This document shows, piece by piece, positions 1-11,581 of a stretch of DNA of 64,000 bases. The DNA comes from Silene latifolia (lineage: Eukaryota > Streptophyta > Magnoliopsida > Caryophyllales > Caryophyllaceae), in NCBI RefSeq assembly GCF_048544455.1, contig NC_133532.1:17362948-17426947 (forward strand). The letters are read 5' to 3'. The notes under the pieces were generated by a model that worked only from the letters and a program-made list of their open reading frames with translations, ran no database searches and had not been told where the DNA came from. How positions within the stretch are numbered: position 1 is the first letter of the stretch; each line of letters opens with the position of its first letter. The position numbers and the translations under genes are program-made.

Positions 1-2026
1 TGGTCCTTATTTTCTGGAGGCAGTCAATAATTCACTGAGAAGGAATATTCTGAATAGCTTGGGGAAGGGGAGGTTTGCCTTAAATATTCACCATGGATAG
101 GATAGGATTTTGGAATGTTAGAGGCCTCAATAAATGGAATAAGCAAGGTGATGTTAGACGTTTCTTGCACATGAATAATGTAGGGTTCTTTGGCCTTATT
201 GAAACTAGGGTTAGGAACATTAATGCTAATAAAGTTCAGCAAGGGCTTGGCTCTCACTAGCAGTTTATGACGAATAATAATATTCTAGATAAAGGGAGAA
301 TATGGATCTTGTGGGATACTTCTCAGTTTACTGTTGTTGAACTTGGCAAGGAACTTCAAGTGGTGCATCTGAGAGTTACTCATTTATGCTCTGGGTTCAG
401 TTGGGTCCACTCTATGATTTATGGTTGTAACAAGGACTCTGAAAGAGTTGATCTCTGGAGCTCTCTGAAACAACTAAAGAATAGTTTGGTGGATCCTTGG
501 TTGATAATGGAGGATTTTAATAATGTTCTTCACTCTGATGAACGTATTAGATCTCCTGTTATTCTGGCTAAGGTCCAGGGTTTTCAGGATTGTGTTGATG
601 AATATGGCCTTGGTTTGTGTCATCTTGCATTTGCAGATGATCTCCTCTTGTTTGCAGAGGTGACCTGGGCTCTGTGAAAGTTCTTATGAGAGCCTTCCTT
701 TCTTTTTCTGAGGCCTCTGGTCTTCGCATGAATCAAGAGAAGTCTGATATGTATCTTCATGGATTGTCTGCTCTGAATGCTGAAGCAATTATGCAGCTCT
801 CTGGATTCAAGCTTGGCCAGTTCCCTTTTAGGTATCTTGGCATACCCATATCCTACAAGAGACTCACAAATGCTGAATGTAACCTTATGGTGGATAAAAT
901 TGTGGCCAGGATACGAAGTTGGGAGGCAAAAAAACTGAGTTATGCAGGAAGACTTGTCTTGGTAAGGTCTGTGTTGTCACAGCTTCACAACAATTGGTCT
1001 AGGATTTTCCTTATACCTAAGGGTGTCCTCAGTAGGGTGGATGCAGTGTGTAGAAACTACCTGTGGTTAGGCACAAATGATTTCCACAAGGTGCCAGGGA
1101 TTGCATGGGATAGTTGCTGCCTACCTTGTGATAGGGGTGGGTTGGGTATCAAACATAGTTTTTTTTGGAATCTGGCCGTGCTAGGGAAATATACCTGGTG
1201 GATTTCCCAGAAGAAGGACACTTTGTGGGTGCAATGGGTTCATCACATATATTTAAAACAAACCAATTGGTGGGATTACAAGGCTACTACTAACTCTAGC
1301 TGGAGTTGGAGACAAGTTTGCAGAGTTAAGGAGATTCTTTAGTCTGGTTTCTTATCCAATGGGTGGCTAACTAAGGAGTATGCTCTGAATGAGGTCTATG
1401 AATGGCTGATCAGGGATCATTTGCAGGTTAGTTGGGTTCCTTATATTTGGAATAGGCTCTGTTTACCAAAGGTCTGCTTCATTAATTGGGTGTTTGTGCA
1501 TCAAAAACTGATGACTAAGGATAGACTACTGCGGTTTGGGGTCCTTAGTGATGGGATTTGTGATTTGTGTGGTGCACACCAGGAGAATCATCACCATCTT
1601 TTTTTTTTTTTTTATTGTGTATACAGTTATAGGTGTTTGGTTTTACTTCAGCAATGGTTGGGTTATGTTTGTCAGAGAGATATTGTTACCTGGCTCATAA
1701 CATGGAGATGTAGGTCTTTGCTACAAAAGAAGGTAGCCATGGCAGCCTTTTCAACTCCGATTTACTTAATTTGGCTCAATAGAAATTTTGCTCGAGTTGA
1801 AGGAGTGGTGCAGCATCCTCAAGCTGTGCTGGGAAGGATTCAAAATGTACTACGAGGGAAGATTGGCTCTGTAGGAAGTGGTAAGAACTATATGAAAGCA
1901 TTGATTTGGCTTCATAAGATAGACTTAGTCTAATGTTACTTGAATCTTGTAAGATGTGAAATGCTTGATCTAGCTTGGTGTAATGTTCTTAATTATTAAT
2001 ACAATTTACATTTCACCAAAAAAAAA
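1..2026 (+). mobile_element. L1-type LINE (non-LTR retrotransposon), internally deleted and decayed
   Basis: The sequence shows the start of an ORF2-like protein at 93 (Met-Asp-Arg-Ile-Gly-Phe-Trp-Asn-Val-Arg-Gly), which is the usual beginning of the plant L1 endonuclease. It then shows the RT active-site motif FADD at 630-641, downstream thumb and linker sequence, a reverse-transcriptase zinc-binding (zf-RVT) region near 1421-1650, and an A-run at about 2018-2026 that ends the element. Plant L1 ORF2 is normally well over 1000 residues. Here the endonuclease part runs almost directly into FADD, so the first half of the RT domain is missing. The 5' end is at or beyond the window edge. Confidence 0.85.
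93..1933 (+). pseudogene. LINE ORF2 remnant: endonuclease, partial RT, zf-RVT
   Basis: A first segment (93-257) encodes the beginning of the apurinic-type endonuclease and meets a stop (TAG at about 258). A second open segment (267-677) carries later endonuclease sequence, including the FNNVL...DER-like motif, and then joins abruptly to the RT catalytic FADD with its LLLFAE context. After a frame change, 674-1342 reads as RT C-terminal and linker sequence (FRYLGIPIS, LSYAGRLVLV, WLG, GGLGIKHS). A final segment, 1421-1933, reads as zf-RVT (LPKVCFINWVFVHQKL, CDLCGAHQENHHHLF). A T-run at about 1600-1612 lies inside that zinc-binding region. The protein is not functional: it has an internal deletion, frame changes and stops. 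Confidence 0.8.
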
Positions 2027-2807
2027 GAGAAAATAATAAAGAATGAGTAAAACTTACAAAAAAAAAAGGAAAGAGGGAAGATAATCAAATTAGTATGAAA
2101 AAGGAAATGGGGAAGATAATAGGAAATTGGAGGGAGTATTTGTTTGTTTTAGTGAACCAAATGGCGGGCTATGGCTCGAAAGTCAGGTTGGGTGACTCTG
2201 GGAAATACAGACCCCAGGGACGGGTCGAGCCGAGTTGACGCGTACAAATGGCCTGCTCTATTTAGGATTGTCTTAGTTTAGCTTACAAAAGACAACAATT
2301 TTACCTAAAAAGAAATAAATAATTTATTTCAAACAGAGCTTTTATAAAAATGGTTAGTCGTAGAGGTGGTGTGTGGGGCAAAGGTTAACTCGACCCAACT
2401 TATAGTCGTGATTTTGCCAGCCTGCAAGCTTTGTCCTCCTCTCACGCCTTGCGAGTTTAGACTTTAGAGCTAAGATTTATAAACCGAATCCCAAAAAAGC
2501 AAAAAAAGAACAAAAAAAAGAAACTTTAAATTGATGTACCGGCTTAGGGCTAACGTCCTGTCCCTTGATTCATATTGATCGAGGATCACGCAGGTTAAGC
2601 CTGGGCAAGACTAGCCGATGGCCACCTCTAGTTGGATGAATCATCCTTGGGAACACACAAATACTCGTGTAAGACGGTACCTAAAGGAAATCTTGTTTTG
2701 AAATTGGTTGCGTTTCTATTCCCTCCGGAAAACCCCCAAATTGAAGCCCTAAAAACACTCTTCCTAAACTTCGAGTCATCTCAATACAACTCGTCTCTCT
2801 TGTTTCC
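2027..2807. other. Intergenic and LSM5 upstream region
   Basis: No coding region is supported here. The first 100 bases are A-rich, with more than one A-run, and may be the tail zone of the upstream LINE. The rest is unique-looking sequence leading into the LSM5 start at 2808. The LSM5 5' UTR probably begins within the last 100-150 bases, but no convincing TATA box was identified. Confidence 0.5.
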
Positions 2808-5018
2808 ATGGCGTCCACCAATCCCACCAATCCCTCCAAACTCCTTCCCTCAGGTCATCTCTTCCCTTCTCTCCCTCTCTCTTTACTTTCTTCCCTTTAA
2901 CTCATTTTCTTCCATGAAATTAATACATTACTAATTAATTTAATTTGAAAAATGCAGAGTTGATAGATGGGTGCATAGGGTCGAAAATATGGGTGATAAT
3001 GAAAGGCGACAAAGAGCTTGTTGGTACTCTCCGAGGTTTTGATGTTTACGTTAACATGGTTCTTGAAGACGTCACTGAATAGTACTCCCTTTTCCCCCTT
3101 TTTTTACTTTGATTGTTTGATTTAGGGTTTTGGTGAATTGAGTGAATTTGATCATGTTGCTGTATAATCCCTCCGTCCCAATCGTTTGTTTACCTTTTTT
3201 CGTGAGGGGTATTTTAATTTAAGATAAATGAATGATTAGGACGGAGAGAGTAGTTTATTTGGTTTCTTAGGGTATAGTATGTTAGATAATGATCCTGAAC
3301 ATCATTATTCGCTAGATTATTCGGCCTCGCGTATCAATATTGGGTGCTGTTGTTACTAATTTTACTGTTGCCATGCATCTTATATGCTGATTTGTATTAT
3401 AGAGTATTGTTTCGTGTTATTGCTTTAGAATTAGTTGTTCATGGACGGGACACCCCATTAGTCCCCGTCTAGCCTGCAGAAAATGCTGCCATGGACAATG
3501 TATTTTCCAAATTTTCCCGTTCCTGCATGTCTGTGGTCCCAAAAATCCATATAAGCTTCGGCAAGCCCGCATTTGATCAGCTCTAAATTCTAGATTGTTA
3601 CTCGCTCCGTCCCGGTCAATTGTTGTCCGTTGGTTTTGGCACAAAGACCAAGGAAAGAGGAGGGGGCCAATTACTAAATGACAAGTGGAACAAGTTGATT
3701 GCAAATGATCAAATTGCTCATCAAGTTCATTCTTAAAATAGAAAGGACAACACTTGACCGAGATACCCAAAAATGGAAAAGGACAACAAATGACTGGGAC
3801 AGAGGGAGTATATGTTAGTAAATGATCTTCAGCATTTGTATGAATTCTTTTTGCTTTATTCTACCCGTATGTTATTATATTAATGATTGTTGGAAACTTG
3901 CTCGCCTTTCCTGTGTATTTTGTAAATGGCTTGTCTATGTGCTGTCGACTGGTAAGGATATGAAAATATTGTAGGTTTGGCTTTTGCAAGGGCTTATTTC
4001 TAGTTCATGAGAAAGCTATGTTTATGAGGTAGTTAAATGTTTGGATTTTGGAATATTAACTTGGATTTAAATTGACTTATAACTTATGTTAAGTTGGGAA
4101 TCTGCATCGTCGTGTCTGTGCTTCATATTTTGATGAGTCCACCTTGTAGTTGGTTGCTGATTATTACGACTTTTATGTCTAAGATTAACTGTAGACTTGT
4201 CATACAATCCCTTTAGTTTTCTTATGATTGTAGTATAAGGATTTTGTAGGTTTAGGAAAGGATTAAGTATTACTCACTCGGTTTTTATCCGTTCATCAAT
4301 GCAGGAGATTTTTTTTTGGTCGGTTTGTTCAATGGCCTCTTTTACCATGCCTTTTCTCTCCTTTTGCTTCGTAGAGACATTTGAATGTTTTTAATTGGAG
4401 CTGCTAGAACTGTAGGAGTACAGTTTAGTTGTGAATGGTTAGTTTTAGTTGATGAAACCATGAAGGAGACCGGTGGCCTTAAGTTTGTTCCTCAAACATT
4501 TAGAGGAGCGAGTAGTTATTGACTTACTGTTCAGAAACGTTCAACATTTTCCTTACGTGTGTGGGTGAGACATTAAATATTTCTTGTGAATTAATTGACA
4601 CAACTAACTTAACTCGCTGATGTCTAACATCCTGGCTTTTGTTCTTTCATTGATGCTAATCTCTGTGTGGTCTGTTATAGCGATGGTTGTCACGTATGTG
4701 GTTTTGCACTCGTACTATTTCTAGTATTATCTTGTAGACAGGTGTCTCTAGTGCTCATTTATGCTTTGGTTGTTTGATCCTGCTGTTTTTTGACAGTGAA
4801 ATTACTGCTGAAGGACGAAGGATCACGAAACTGGATCAGATTCTGCTTAATGGAAATAATATTGCAATTGTAAGTGAGCTAGCCGTGAACTTTATATTTA
4901 TGTAAGAAGTTTGATGTTGACGGGTTTTGAACCTAGGTGGACTTTATTGACTGAAAATGTTGACTACTTTCATTGCTTGATGCAGTTGGTCCCTGGTGGT
5001 TCACCCGATTCTGAATGA
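2808..5018 (+). CDS. LSM5: U6 snRNA-associated Sm-like protein LSm5
   Basis: Four exons give an uninterrupted 91-residue protein: 2808-2853, 2958-3081, 4797-4869 and 4986-5018. Every intron begins GT and ends AG, and the phases agree (46+124+73+33 = 276 nt including the TGA stop). The protein is a single Sm fold. Sm1 lies in exon 2, with the motif [20 protein letters not shown]. Sm2 lies in exon 3, with [10 protein letters not shown]. The acidic C-terminus follows VPGGSP. In eukaryotes LSm5 is a subunit of the LSm2-8 ring that binds the U6 snRNA 3' end in the nucleus, and of the cytoplasmic LSm1-7 ring in mRNA decapping. Only the short N-terminal stretch before the Sm domain looks variable. 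The start was chosen because it opens the reading frame that splices into the Sm domain. Intron 2 (1.7 kb) holds two Stowaway-like MITEs. The gene looks intact. Confidence 0.95.
3165..3250. mobile_element. Short Stowaway-like MITE in LSM5 intron 2
   Basis: About 86 bp bounded by complementary ends, CCCTCCGTCCCAATC on the left and GATTAGGACGGAGAGAG on the right, with TA next to the right end. The CTCCCTCCGT-type terminal inverted repeat and the TA target are typical of Stowaway (Tc1/mariner-derived) MITEs. Confidence 0.7.
3601..3808. mobile_element. Stowaway MITE, 208 bp, in LSM5 intron 2
   Basis: Ends are CTCGCTCCGTCCCGGTCA and, inverted, TGACTGGGACAGAGGGAG, flanked on both sides by TA. The internal sequence matches the two 208-bp copies at 9269-9476 and 9491-9698. 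It is in the same orientation as the second of these. Confidence 0.85.
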
Positions 5019-5936
5019 CATTCTCCTAACCTCACACTCGCCCAGTGATGTTTCTGTTCTCGTGACTTGACGAGTTTTTGGTTCATTGGTATCTACGGAT
5101 AATCTCTTAGAAACTTTAGTCGTGTACTTGTGTTAGCCGTAAGCAAGGACTTTCTATTTCAAGTCGTGGGAATGAGAGATGAATTCAGATGTCACGCTAG
5201 TGATTTTGTATCAGTATTTAAGCAGTCAGCTACCGTATTGTACTCCTGAGTCCTGACATACCGAAACTGTTGTGCCCAGTTATTTTGTAGATTGTTTTCA
5301 TGAACCTCTATAAGACAAATCAATTTGTATCAGCTATCGACTTGCCCTTGATTGCAATTGCGTTGATTCTGATTTTCAATTGTTTCAGTCCCAATCGGTT
5401 AATGGATGGTTCAGGTTGGGGTTTTCAGCTTTGCTTTTGAACTGCTCTATTGAATATGTCGAATGAATTCACTTGCACAAATTTGCTTTACAAAATGGCC
5501 GTCTCATATGAACGCTTTCAGATAATTCAATGTTTTACTTAAAAGTTTAATTTGATTAAAATGATTTTATTTATAAGCTAAGCATTTGCACGAGTGCTAA
5601 GCCGATGATAATATAAATGATACGGAGCTAATAATTCGGAATTACAAACACGCAAGAAAAAGAAGAAACTTGCGGAAGAATAAAACCTGAATACAGCCAG
5701 TTATATATACTATAAATGCATGTAATACCGTACAATACAAGGTATTTGAAATAGCAGTCCGGCTAAGAGAAAATCCATGTCCTCGATTATTTCAGGGTTT
5801 CGAAGCATCTGCTTTCAGTACAAACACTAGGAGTAATCTAACTTATTGATTATATAGCTACTTAAAAACCAAAAATGCAAATAAATCAATCTCGCAAATG
5901 ATGCCTCTTTCAAGCTATGATATTGGATCTATAGGT
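5019..5936. other. Convergent intergenic region with the 3' UTRs of LSM5 and the pectate lyase
   Basis: This is the space between two genes that point towards each other. No open reading frame or repeat with family support was seen. The LSM5 3' UTR probably occupies the left few hundred bases and the pectate-lyase 3' UTR the right end. Exact polyadenylation sites cannot be read from sequence alone. Confidence 0.5.
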
Positions 5937-8900
5937 TTACTGCGGCTGAGCTTCAGTCAGTACGTCAGTTGGGCGAGGAATGTTCTGCCAACCAGTACAA
6001 TGCTGCAGAAAATGTTTAAGGGATTCAGAAGGTGGTGCCATAGTCCATGTATCATAGAACTCACTAGGATGAAACACACAATCTTCACTTGCCAAAGGTC
6101 GAGCTCCTGATTCACCTCCATTGATGAATAGGTCCCCTTCGGATTTTATGTGGCCCGTTGCTTCACTTTCCTTGTCGGCAGCCTGAACAAAAACCAGAAT
6201 AGTTTTGAACATCGTTGTAATCATTTGGGGACATCCGAAGTAACAACAGAACAATTGAGTTGAGACGTTGAGTTATCTTTTGCTGATATTCTTAGATTAA
6301 ATATAAAGCTTAGATGGAAAAGTCAGTGAGATAAATGTATAGCGAGGTACGGGAAGGTTGCGTGTAGAAAACATTTTCTCATGATGTATTAGAAAACACA
6401 AAGGGGAGGTTTTCATATGATCCATAATGAAATTGCATGCATCACAAAAACTAACAAACAAATAGATAGATAAGAAAGCGAAGCAAACAAAAAAACGCTG
6501 GATGTATTTCCAAAACTCCCGGGTTTTGGGGAAAAAAAAAAAAAAAAAAAAGCTGTACAGGGATCAAATGAAACCTGTACATTAGATTTGCATCCACTGC
6601 TAAAAAAACATCATTACAGAGCTACAATCTAACAAGATACGACAGTGCCTTACGTCTGTACCATAATAACGACAATATCATACCCACAAGACAAAGCAGA
6701 TCAAGAAGGTAAAATAGAGTGATCTCAGGAGTCAGGATCAATGGACCTACAGCATCACAAAAGACGGCCCATAAAATCACCCAACGTTCTACCACATGAT
6801 AATGAATTACCCGTTACTAGGTAATTTTACCAGTTGTGAACTCAGTGGAAACAGGACAGATCAAAGAAAAATATCGTGTTGTTCACTGCTAAAATTAGAA
6901 TTCTCCACTTTGGTTTGAACACACATGAAGCATTATGGGAGGCAAGTTGTGAAGCTGATTCTATAATTATTACGCCTCTATCGCAAAAGGATTCATCTTT
7001 CCATTTTGGTTTCCTCAAAATGATTGAAGAGAGTTAAGGGAGCAAGTCTATCTTCCCTCTAAATCTCTCTTTGTTGGAGGGTTTTGATAACACGTGGACG
7101 AGGGAAAATGAGACCCACTTTGTTAAACAAACAAGGGATGTTTATCCCCCGTCGCTCTCCCCTCCCTTTCCCTTCAAATCCCTCTATCCAAACAAGGCCT
7201 GTATGATTAGAAGGTTCATATGGTAACAATTCCAATATACCCTCAAACAAAAGAAACAAATCAAAAGGGTCCAATGAGGGACAAGATGGGACTCGTACAT
7301 AGTGGAATGCAGGTATCATCATCCGGTTTAGCTGGTAAAGTCACTAAGAGGTGATTCCCGCGAGTCATGACCTTGGGTTGAAATACATCAAAACTGCCTT
7401 ACAGCTCTCTTCCCAAAAAAAAGGGAACATGACTCACTAGTTAGGTACTAGAATAATTGTTAGTCCCTGAGATATGAACATGTCCTTGAAAGTTCAGAAA
7501 CATCCTTTACAGCTGACACCGAAATTGCTTCGACATTCACAAATATGGAAACTGCCGTTAGCTTTTAAAGATCAAGTGATCGAGAGAGAAAAAAAAATAT
7601 GGGAAGTTCTGACGATTTTTGTGAACCAGTTTCTATATAAGTATCTGCTACACCTAAGCCACAATCTTGCCATTCGTAGATGGGGGTTGCAAACTTGCAA
7701 TTATGTTAGAAGCTTGGGTGTAAGAACTAACTAAAGAATCCAGTTTGACACCTCTCGACGGATGGAATTAAACTTTTACCGACTGAAACACAAGCAAAGA
7801 AGGCAAATAGGAAAAAGAAAATTAAAAAATGACCTTCTTTCTACCACAACAACAAGAAAGCCTTAGTCCCAAAATGACTCGGGGTCGGCTAGCCTGTCAT
7901 ATGGAACTGTCATTGTGATGTGGTACAACAAAGAAAAACATTAGAAAGATAAGGGCAAGAGGTGGAAAGGCAAGAGAAAATCATAAACCTTCTCTGTGTA
8001 GTGCATAAAAGCCACTTTCTTCTGCCCAGCTTCATAAATATTATTCTGAGAGTATATCTGCTCACATATTTGGGAAGGCAACATTATGGAATAGAAAACT
8101 TGAGCGCAATTACAATAAGTGTTCAGTTAGTAAGGCTACATTACCTGTGACTCAACGCTGGCACAAACAGCATAGATCCCCCAATCTCTGGTGTAGTTAT
8201 TATATAAATGAACCTTTCCATATCTGACACGAGGATGCCTCTGCCGGGTGCCATTAAAGAAACAATGGTGAATGGTCACTCGAATGCATCTATCATTGAC
8301 ATGAGTTGGATCAGCTCCAATTAGCATTGTTTTGTCATGTTGAGAGAAACGACACCTGCGAGGCACACGAAGGAGAATTACGCAACAATAACAACGGAGC
8401 CTTAATCCCACCGAGCACATAAAAGTACTTCTACTGACCTAGATATAGTGATATCTGTACTTGCTCTAGTGATATCGATAAGTCCATCGTCATAATCACT
8501 CAAGGTGCAGCGATCAATCCATATATGCTTAGAGTTAGGTTTAATCTGAATTCCATCTACATCGTGACCCCTGCCACCCTCAAACTCTAGATTGCAGATA
8601 ATAACATGCTCACACTCCTTGAGCCTTAACCCTTTATCTGTGAACTTGATTCTCTGCCCACGGCCATCAATCGTCTTATAAGAAGACACATTTAGATAAG
8701 AGTTCAGTTGAATTGTGCCTGAAACTTCAAAGACAATCCAAAGTGGTTCCTTTTTACGACAGGCGTCTCTAAGAGATCCGGGTCCATCATCTAGAGCAAG
8801 CAGCATCAAAAACAAAGTTAAAAGCTACATGAACAACAAAACAATACAGCATACTTAGCTTCAACGTACTTTCTTATTAATGAAATATTGAAATGCAGCT

Positions 8901-10730
8901 TGAACATAACAACGATAACATGAGCAAACAGATTCAATATTCTATGCTCTGTGATTCTATCCCATTCTACTTGAAAAAAATCTTATACTCCGTATTTGGG
9001 GCGCTACCACAGTCCACAGGTCCACTGAAAGGAAACGTATTTTGGCTGCTCTATGACCGAGTTGGCCTCATTTTAACTCCTAGATAATCATACTGAAAAG
9101 AAAGGGCATTTTGATCTCACTGGAGAAATAAATGCTTAAGAAATTTACACCTCTAAGCCTGTCTTGAAACACAAAAAAATATTTGCTGATAACAATCAAT
9201 AAACACGCAAATTACTACCAAAACAGACATTGCTCCTTGACAGAGGCGACAACATCTCGAATAATGTACTCCCTCCGTTCCGGTCATTTGTTGTCCTTTT
9301 CCATTTTTGGGTGTCTCAGTCATTTGTTGTCCTTTCTATTTTAAGAATGGATTTGAAGAGTAATTTGATCATTCTCATTTACTTTGTTCCACTTGTCATT
9401 TGGTTATTGGCCCTCTCCTCTTTCTTTGGTTTTTGTGCCAAAACCAAAGGACAACAATTGACCGGGACGGAGGGAGTATTAGCTATTGTACTCCCTCCGT
9501 CCCGGTCATTTGTTGTCCTTTGGTTTTGGCACAAAGACCAAGGAAAGAGAAATGGGCCAATTACTAAAGGATAAGTGGAACAAATTGATTGTGAATGATT
9601 AAATTGTTCATCATATTCATTCTTAAAATAGAAAGGACAACAACTCACTGAGACACCCTAATATGGAAAAGGACAACAAATGACCGGGATAGAGGGAGTA
9701 TAAGAGTACGAGTTTCCTCACAACCCTTCATTCCCCCATCATTCCCCCCTTGAACTTCCCTTCACCACCATCATTTTCCTTATTTTCTCTGTTATTAGTT
9801 CCAATTAAAAATTAATAAGACAGAATAACCCCAACCGACACTGCCTCTTTTTTTTTGTGTTCAGCTAATCAGCTCTACATAACAGTAATTCAGGTTATCA
9901 GGCAACATACAGTTTTTCCTTATCAATCAAGAATATAATATTCTAATGGAAACAATCTTTCCATTCCTTTCCTCGAAAGGAATATGACAGGGACGGACCT
10001 AGGATTTACATCTGAAATGCACTTTTCAACCTTTAAGCAATAACACCCTAATTCTTGCAAAAAAATTACCTATTTTCGATAAATTGAAATTATTACTCAT
10101 ACATTCCAATCTTAAATATTGTTTTCTACAAATAATAGTCGCGTAATTGGAGCTATATGTATGTACGCATAACAGCAGCATAACACATAAGCTAATGCAG
10201 CAGTAATTCAATACGAATTCTCATATTATAAAACCAACAAAATGATTCAATACGAATTCTGATATTACAATCTCTTTGTTCCGTCTCAATCATTAGTTTT
10301 ACCATTTTTATTCTTCGCGAGGCTATTTTTATTCCATACGCAAAATAAATAAATAAATAAATAAAAGAGGGGTAAGAAAAAGAAAAAAAGAAATGATGGA
10401 GGGAAAAAAAGAGAAGGAACCTAAAAGAGAGGTAACACGATAAAGAGGACCATTAACGCCACCAATAGCAAAACGGCCGAAACCCTCAGCTTGAGCGGAA
10501 AGAGCGCGTAGGGAATCATCAACGCGCGTGTACGGCAGAGAAAACTCCATTGTAGATGGCTGCGGTTGTCGGAATTGCTGAGGAGGAGGAGGAGGAGGAG
10601 GAAAAGGGGTGGGATAATAATATGGCGGATTTATAGGAGGAGGAGGAGGAGGAGGATAATGAGGGTATGGCCCAGGTTGATTATGTTGTTGATTATGTTG
10701 TTGTCTGTATTTACGATGGGAGTTACCCAT
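5937..10730 (-). CDS. Pectate-lyase-family protein (PL1), five exons
   Basis: Reading the minus strand, exons 10730-10421, 8790-8439, 8355-8145, 8057-7989 and 6182-5937 give 395 residues with consistent GT-AG phases. Residues 19-60 are extremely proline-rich, with runs of seven or more prolines. The PL1 right-handed beta-helix starts near residue 100 (DDGPGSLRDACRKKEPLWIV). HDVDG (179-183) and the acidic patch YDDGLID (203-209) match the calcium-binding region of the family. RHPRVR (260-265) carries the arginine that acts as catalytic base in PL1 enzymes. The expected reaction is beta-elimination cleavage of de-esterified homogalacturonan. The N-terminus (MGNSHRKYRQQ) is hydrophilic, with no visible signal peptide, unlike classical secreted pectate lyases. 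The polyproline is encoded by GGA/CCT-type trinucleotide runs. Introns contain two Stowaway MITEs (intron 1), SINE-derived sequence (introns 2 and 4) and a possible MITE (intron 4). The gene looks intact; its true substrate is uncertain. Confidence 0.9.
7018..7200. repeat. Possible MITE-like repeat in pectate-lyase intron 4
   Basis: About 180 bp rich in purine-biased stretches. Read on the minus strand it starts with a CCTTGTTTGGATAGAGGG-like motif of the kind that opens dispersed repeats in many plant genomes. Terminal inverted repeats and a target duplication were not clearly resolved, so the assignment is tentative. Confidence 0.35.
7324..7422 (+). mobile_element. tRNA-derived SINE in pectate-lyase intron 4
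   Basis: A pol-III-like A box (TTTAGCTGGTAAAG) lies near 7328-7341 and a degenerate B box (GGGTTGAAAT) near 7375-7384. These are followed by a short tRNA-unrelated body and an A-run after CTCTCTTCCC. Spacing between the boxes is about 35-45 bp, as in tRNA-derived SINEs. The element is antisense to the host gene. Confidence 0.6.
7836..7915 (+). mobile_element. Au-like SINE fragment in pectate-lyase intron 4
   Basis: The motif ACAACAACAAGAAAGCCTTAG followed by TCCCAAAATGACTCGGGGTCGGCTA resembles the conserved internal sequence of the widespread plant Au SINE family. Only part of the element is recognisable. A weaker copy of the same motif (CAATAACAACGGAGCCTTAA) lies at about 8384-8408 in intron 2. 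Confidence 0.55.
9269..9476. mobile_element. Stowaway MITE, 208 bp, in pectate-lyase intron 1
   Basis: CTCCCTCCGTTCCGGTCA and its inverted counterpart TGACCGGGACGGAGGGAG bound the element, with TA on each side. The internal sequence is that of the 3601-3808 copy in the opposite orientation. Confidence 0.88.
9491..9698. mobile_element. Stowaway MITE, 208 bp, adjacent inverted copy
   Basis: Same length and termini as the copy at 9269-9476, only 14 bp away and in the opposite orientation. TA is present at both edges (9489-9490 and 9699-9700). Together the two copies form an inverted pair inside intron 1. Confidence 0.88.
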
Positions 10731-11543
10731 TTATTTATATTGATTTAATTTGGGTTATGCGTTAATTTGAGGTTACTCGAAAATTAAGCAGGAATTGGAA
10801 GTTATGGAAGGAGGATGAGGAGGACACACTATTGTTTTGACTGGTGGAGTTATGAAGATGATCGTTACTTGTGCGCGCCTTTTTTTAATTGCTATTTGGT
10901 CACCGACGGTATTTGATTAATGCATTCAATATGTGATTGAAGTATAGTAAGTAGTAACCATGCGTTTTTGGGGAGGAGAATGTGGTGGGGTTTGAATGTT
11001 TGATACTTTGATTGATTGTTGGACTGTTGTAGTGGAAGGTAGGAGGTGGAAAGTAGATACCGGGTTCTAGACCGTGGACTGTAGATTGTCGCAGAGGTGG
11101 CAATCAGATAAGTCGGATTGGGTTTGGATCTGTTTAGGTTGGGTTAAGTTATATCGTGTTAGATTCAGGTCGGTATTTCGGGTCAAATGATGTATTATGT
11201 CGGGTACAGTTTGGTATCGGGTTCGGTTACTTTATCGCTTTACTTCATTTTTTTGACCATTAAATTTAGTTTTTTTAATCATTATTAGGTTTGATTATTT
11301 CAATATTAAGTCATACGTATCAATCTAAACATCAAATCACTATTATTTGATCAATATTAAGCTTAATAATTGTCGGGTCATCAATTTTATCAAATCAATA
11401 TTAGATTGAATCGAGTCGGTTTCGGTTTCGATTTCCAACATTCTCGAGTTGAGTTCTGTGGGTTCGGATTTGCTGGGGTTGGGTCAAACTTTCCAACTCT
11501 AGTCATTGTAGACTTGTAAGCCTTGCATTGTGTTTCTTGGCTA

Positions 11544-11544
<1 letters not shown>
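10731..11544. other. Region upstream of the pectate-lyase gene
   Basis: No gene is supported. The right half (about 11100-11520) is a degenerate stretch rich in GGTTGGGTT, GTCGGGT and GGTTCGG-like words that reads as decayed repetitive DNA. The promoter of the minus-strand pectate lyase should lie in the left part, but no specific element was recognised. Confidence 0.45.

Positions 11545-11580
<36 letters not shown>
11545..11580. repeat. (ATT)n microsatellite, left part
   Basis: An uninterrupted ATT tract directly abuts the foldback element at 11581 and resumes at 12785 on its other side. The element therefore appears to have inserted into one pre-existing tract. Confidence 0.9.

Positions 11581-11581
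<1 letters not shown>

Noticed and set aside
3417-3770. 117-residue minus-strand ORF across LSM5 intron 2
   Set aside because: Half of it is the Stowaway MITE, and the same peptide appears at 9379-9648 from another MITE copy.
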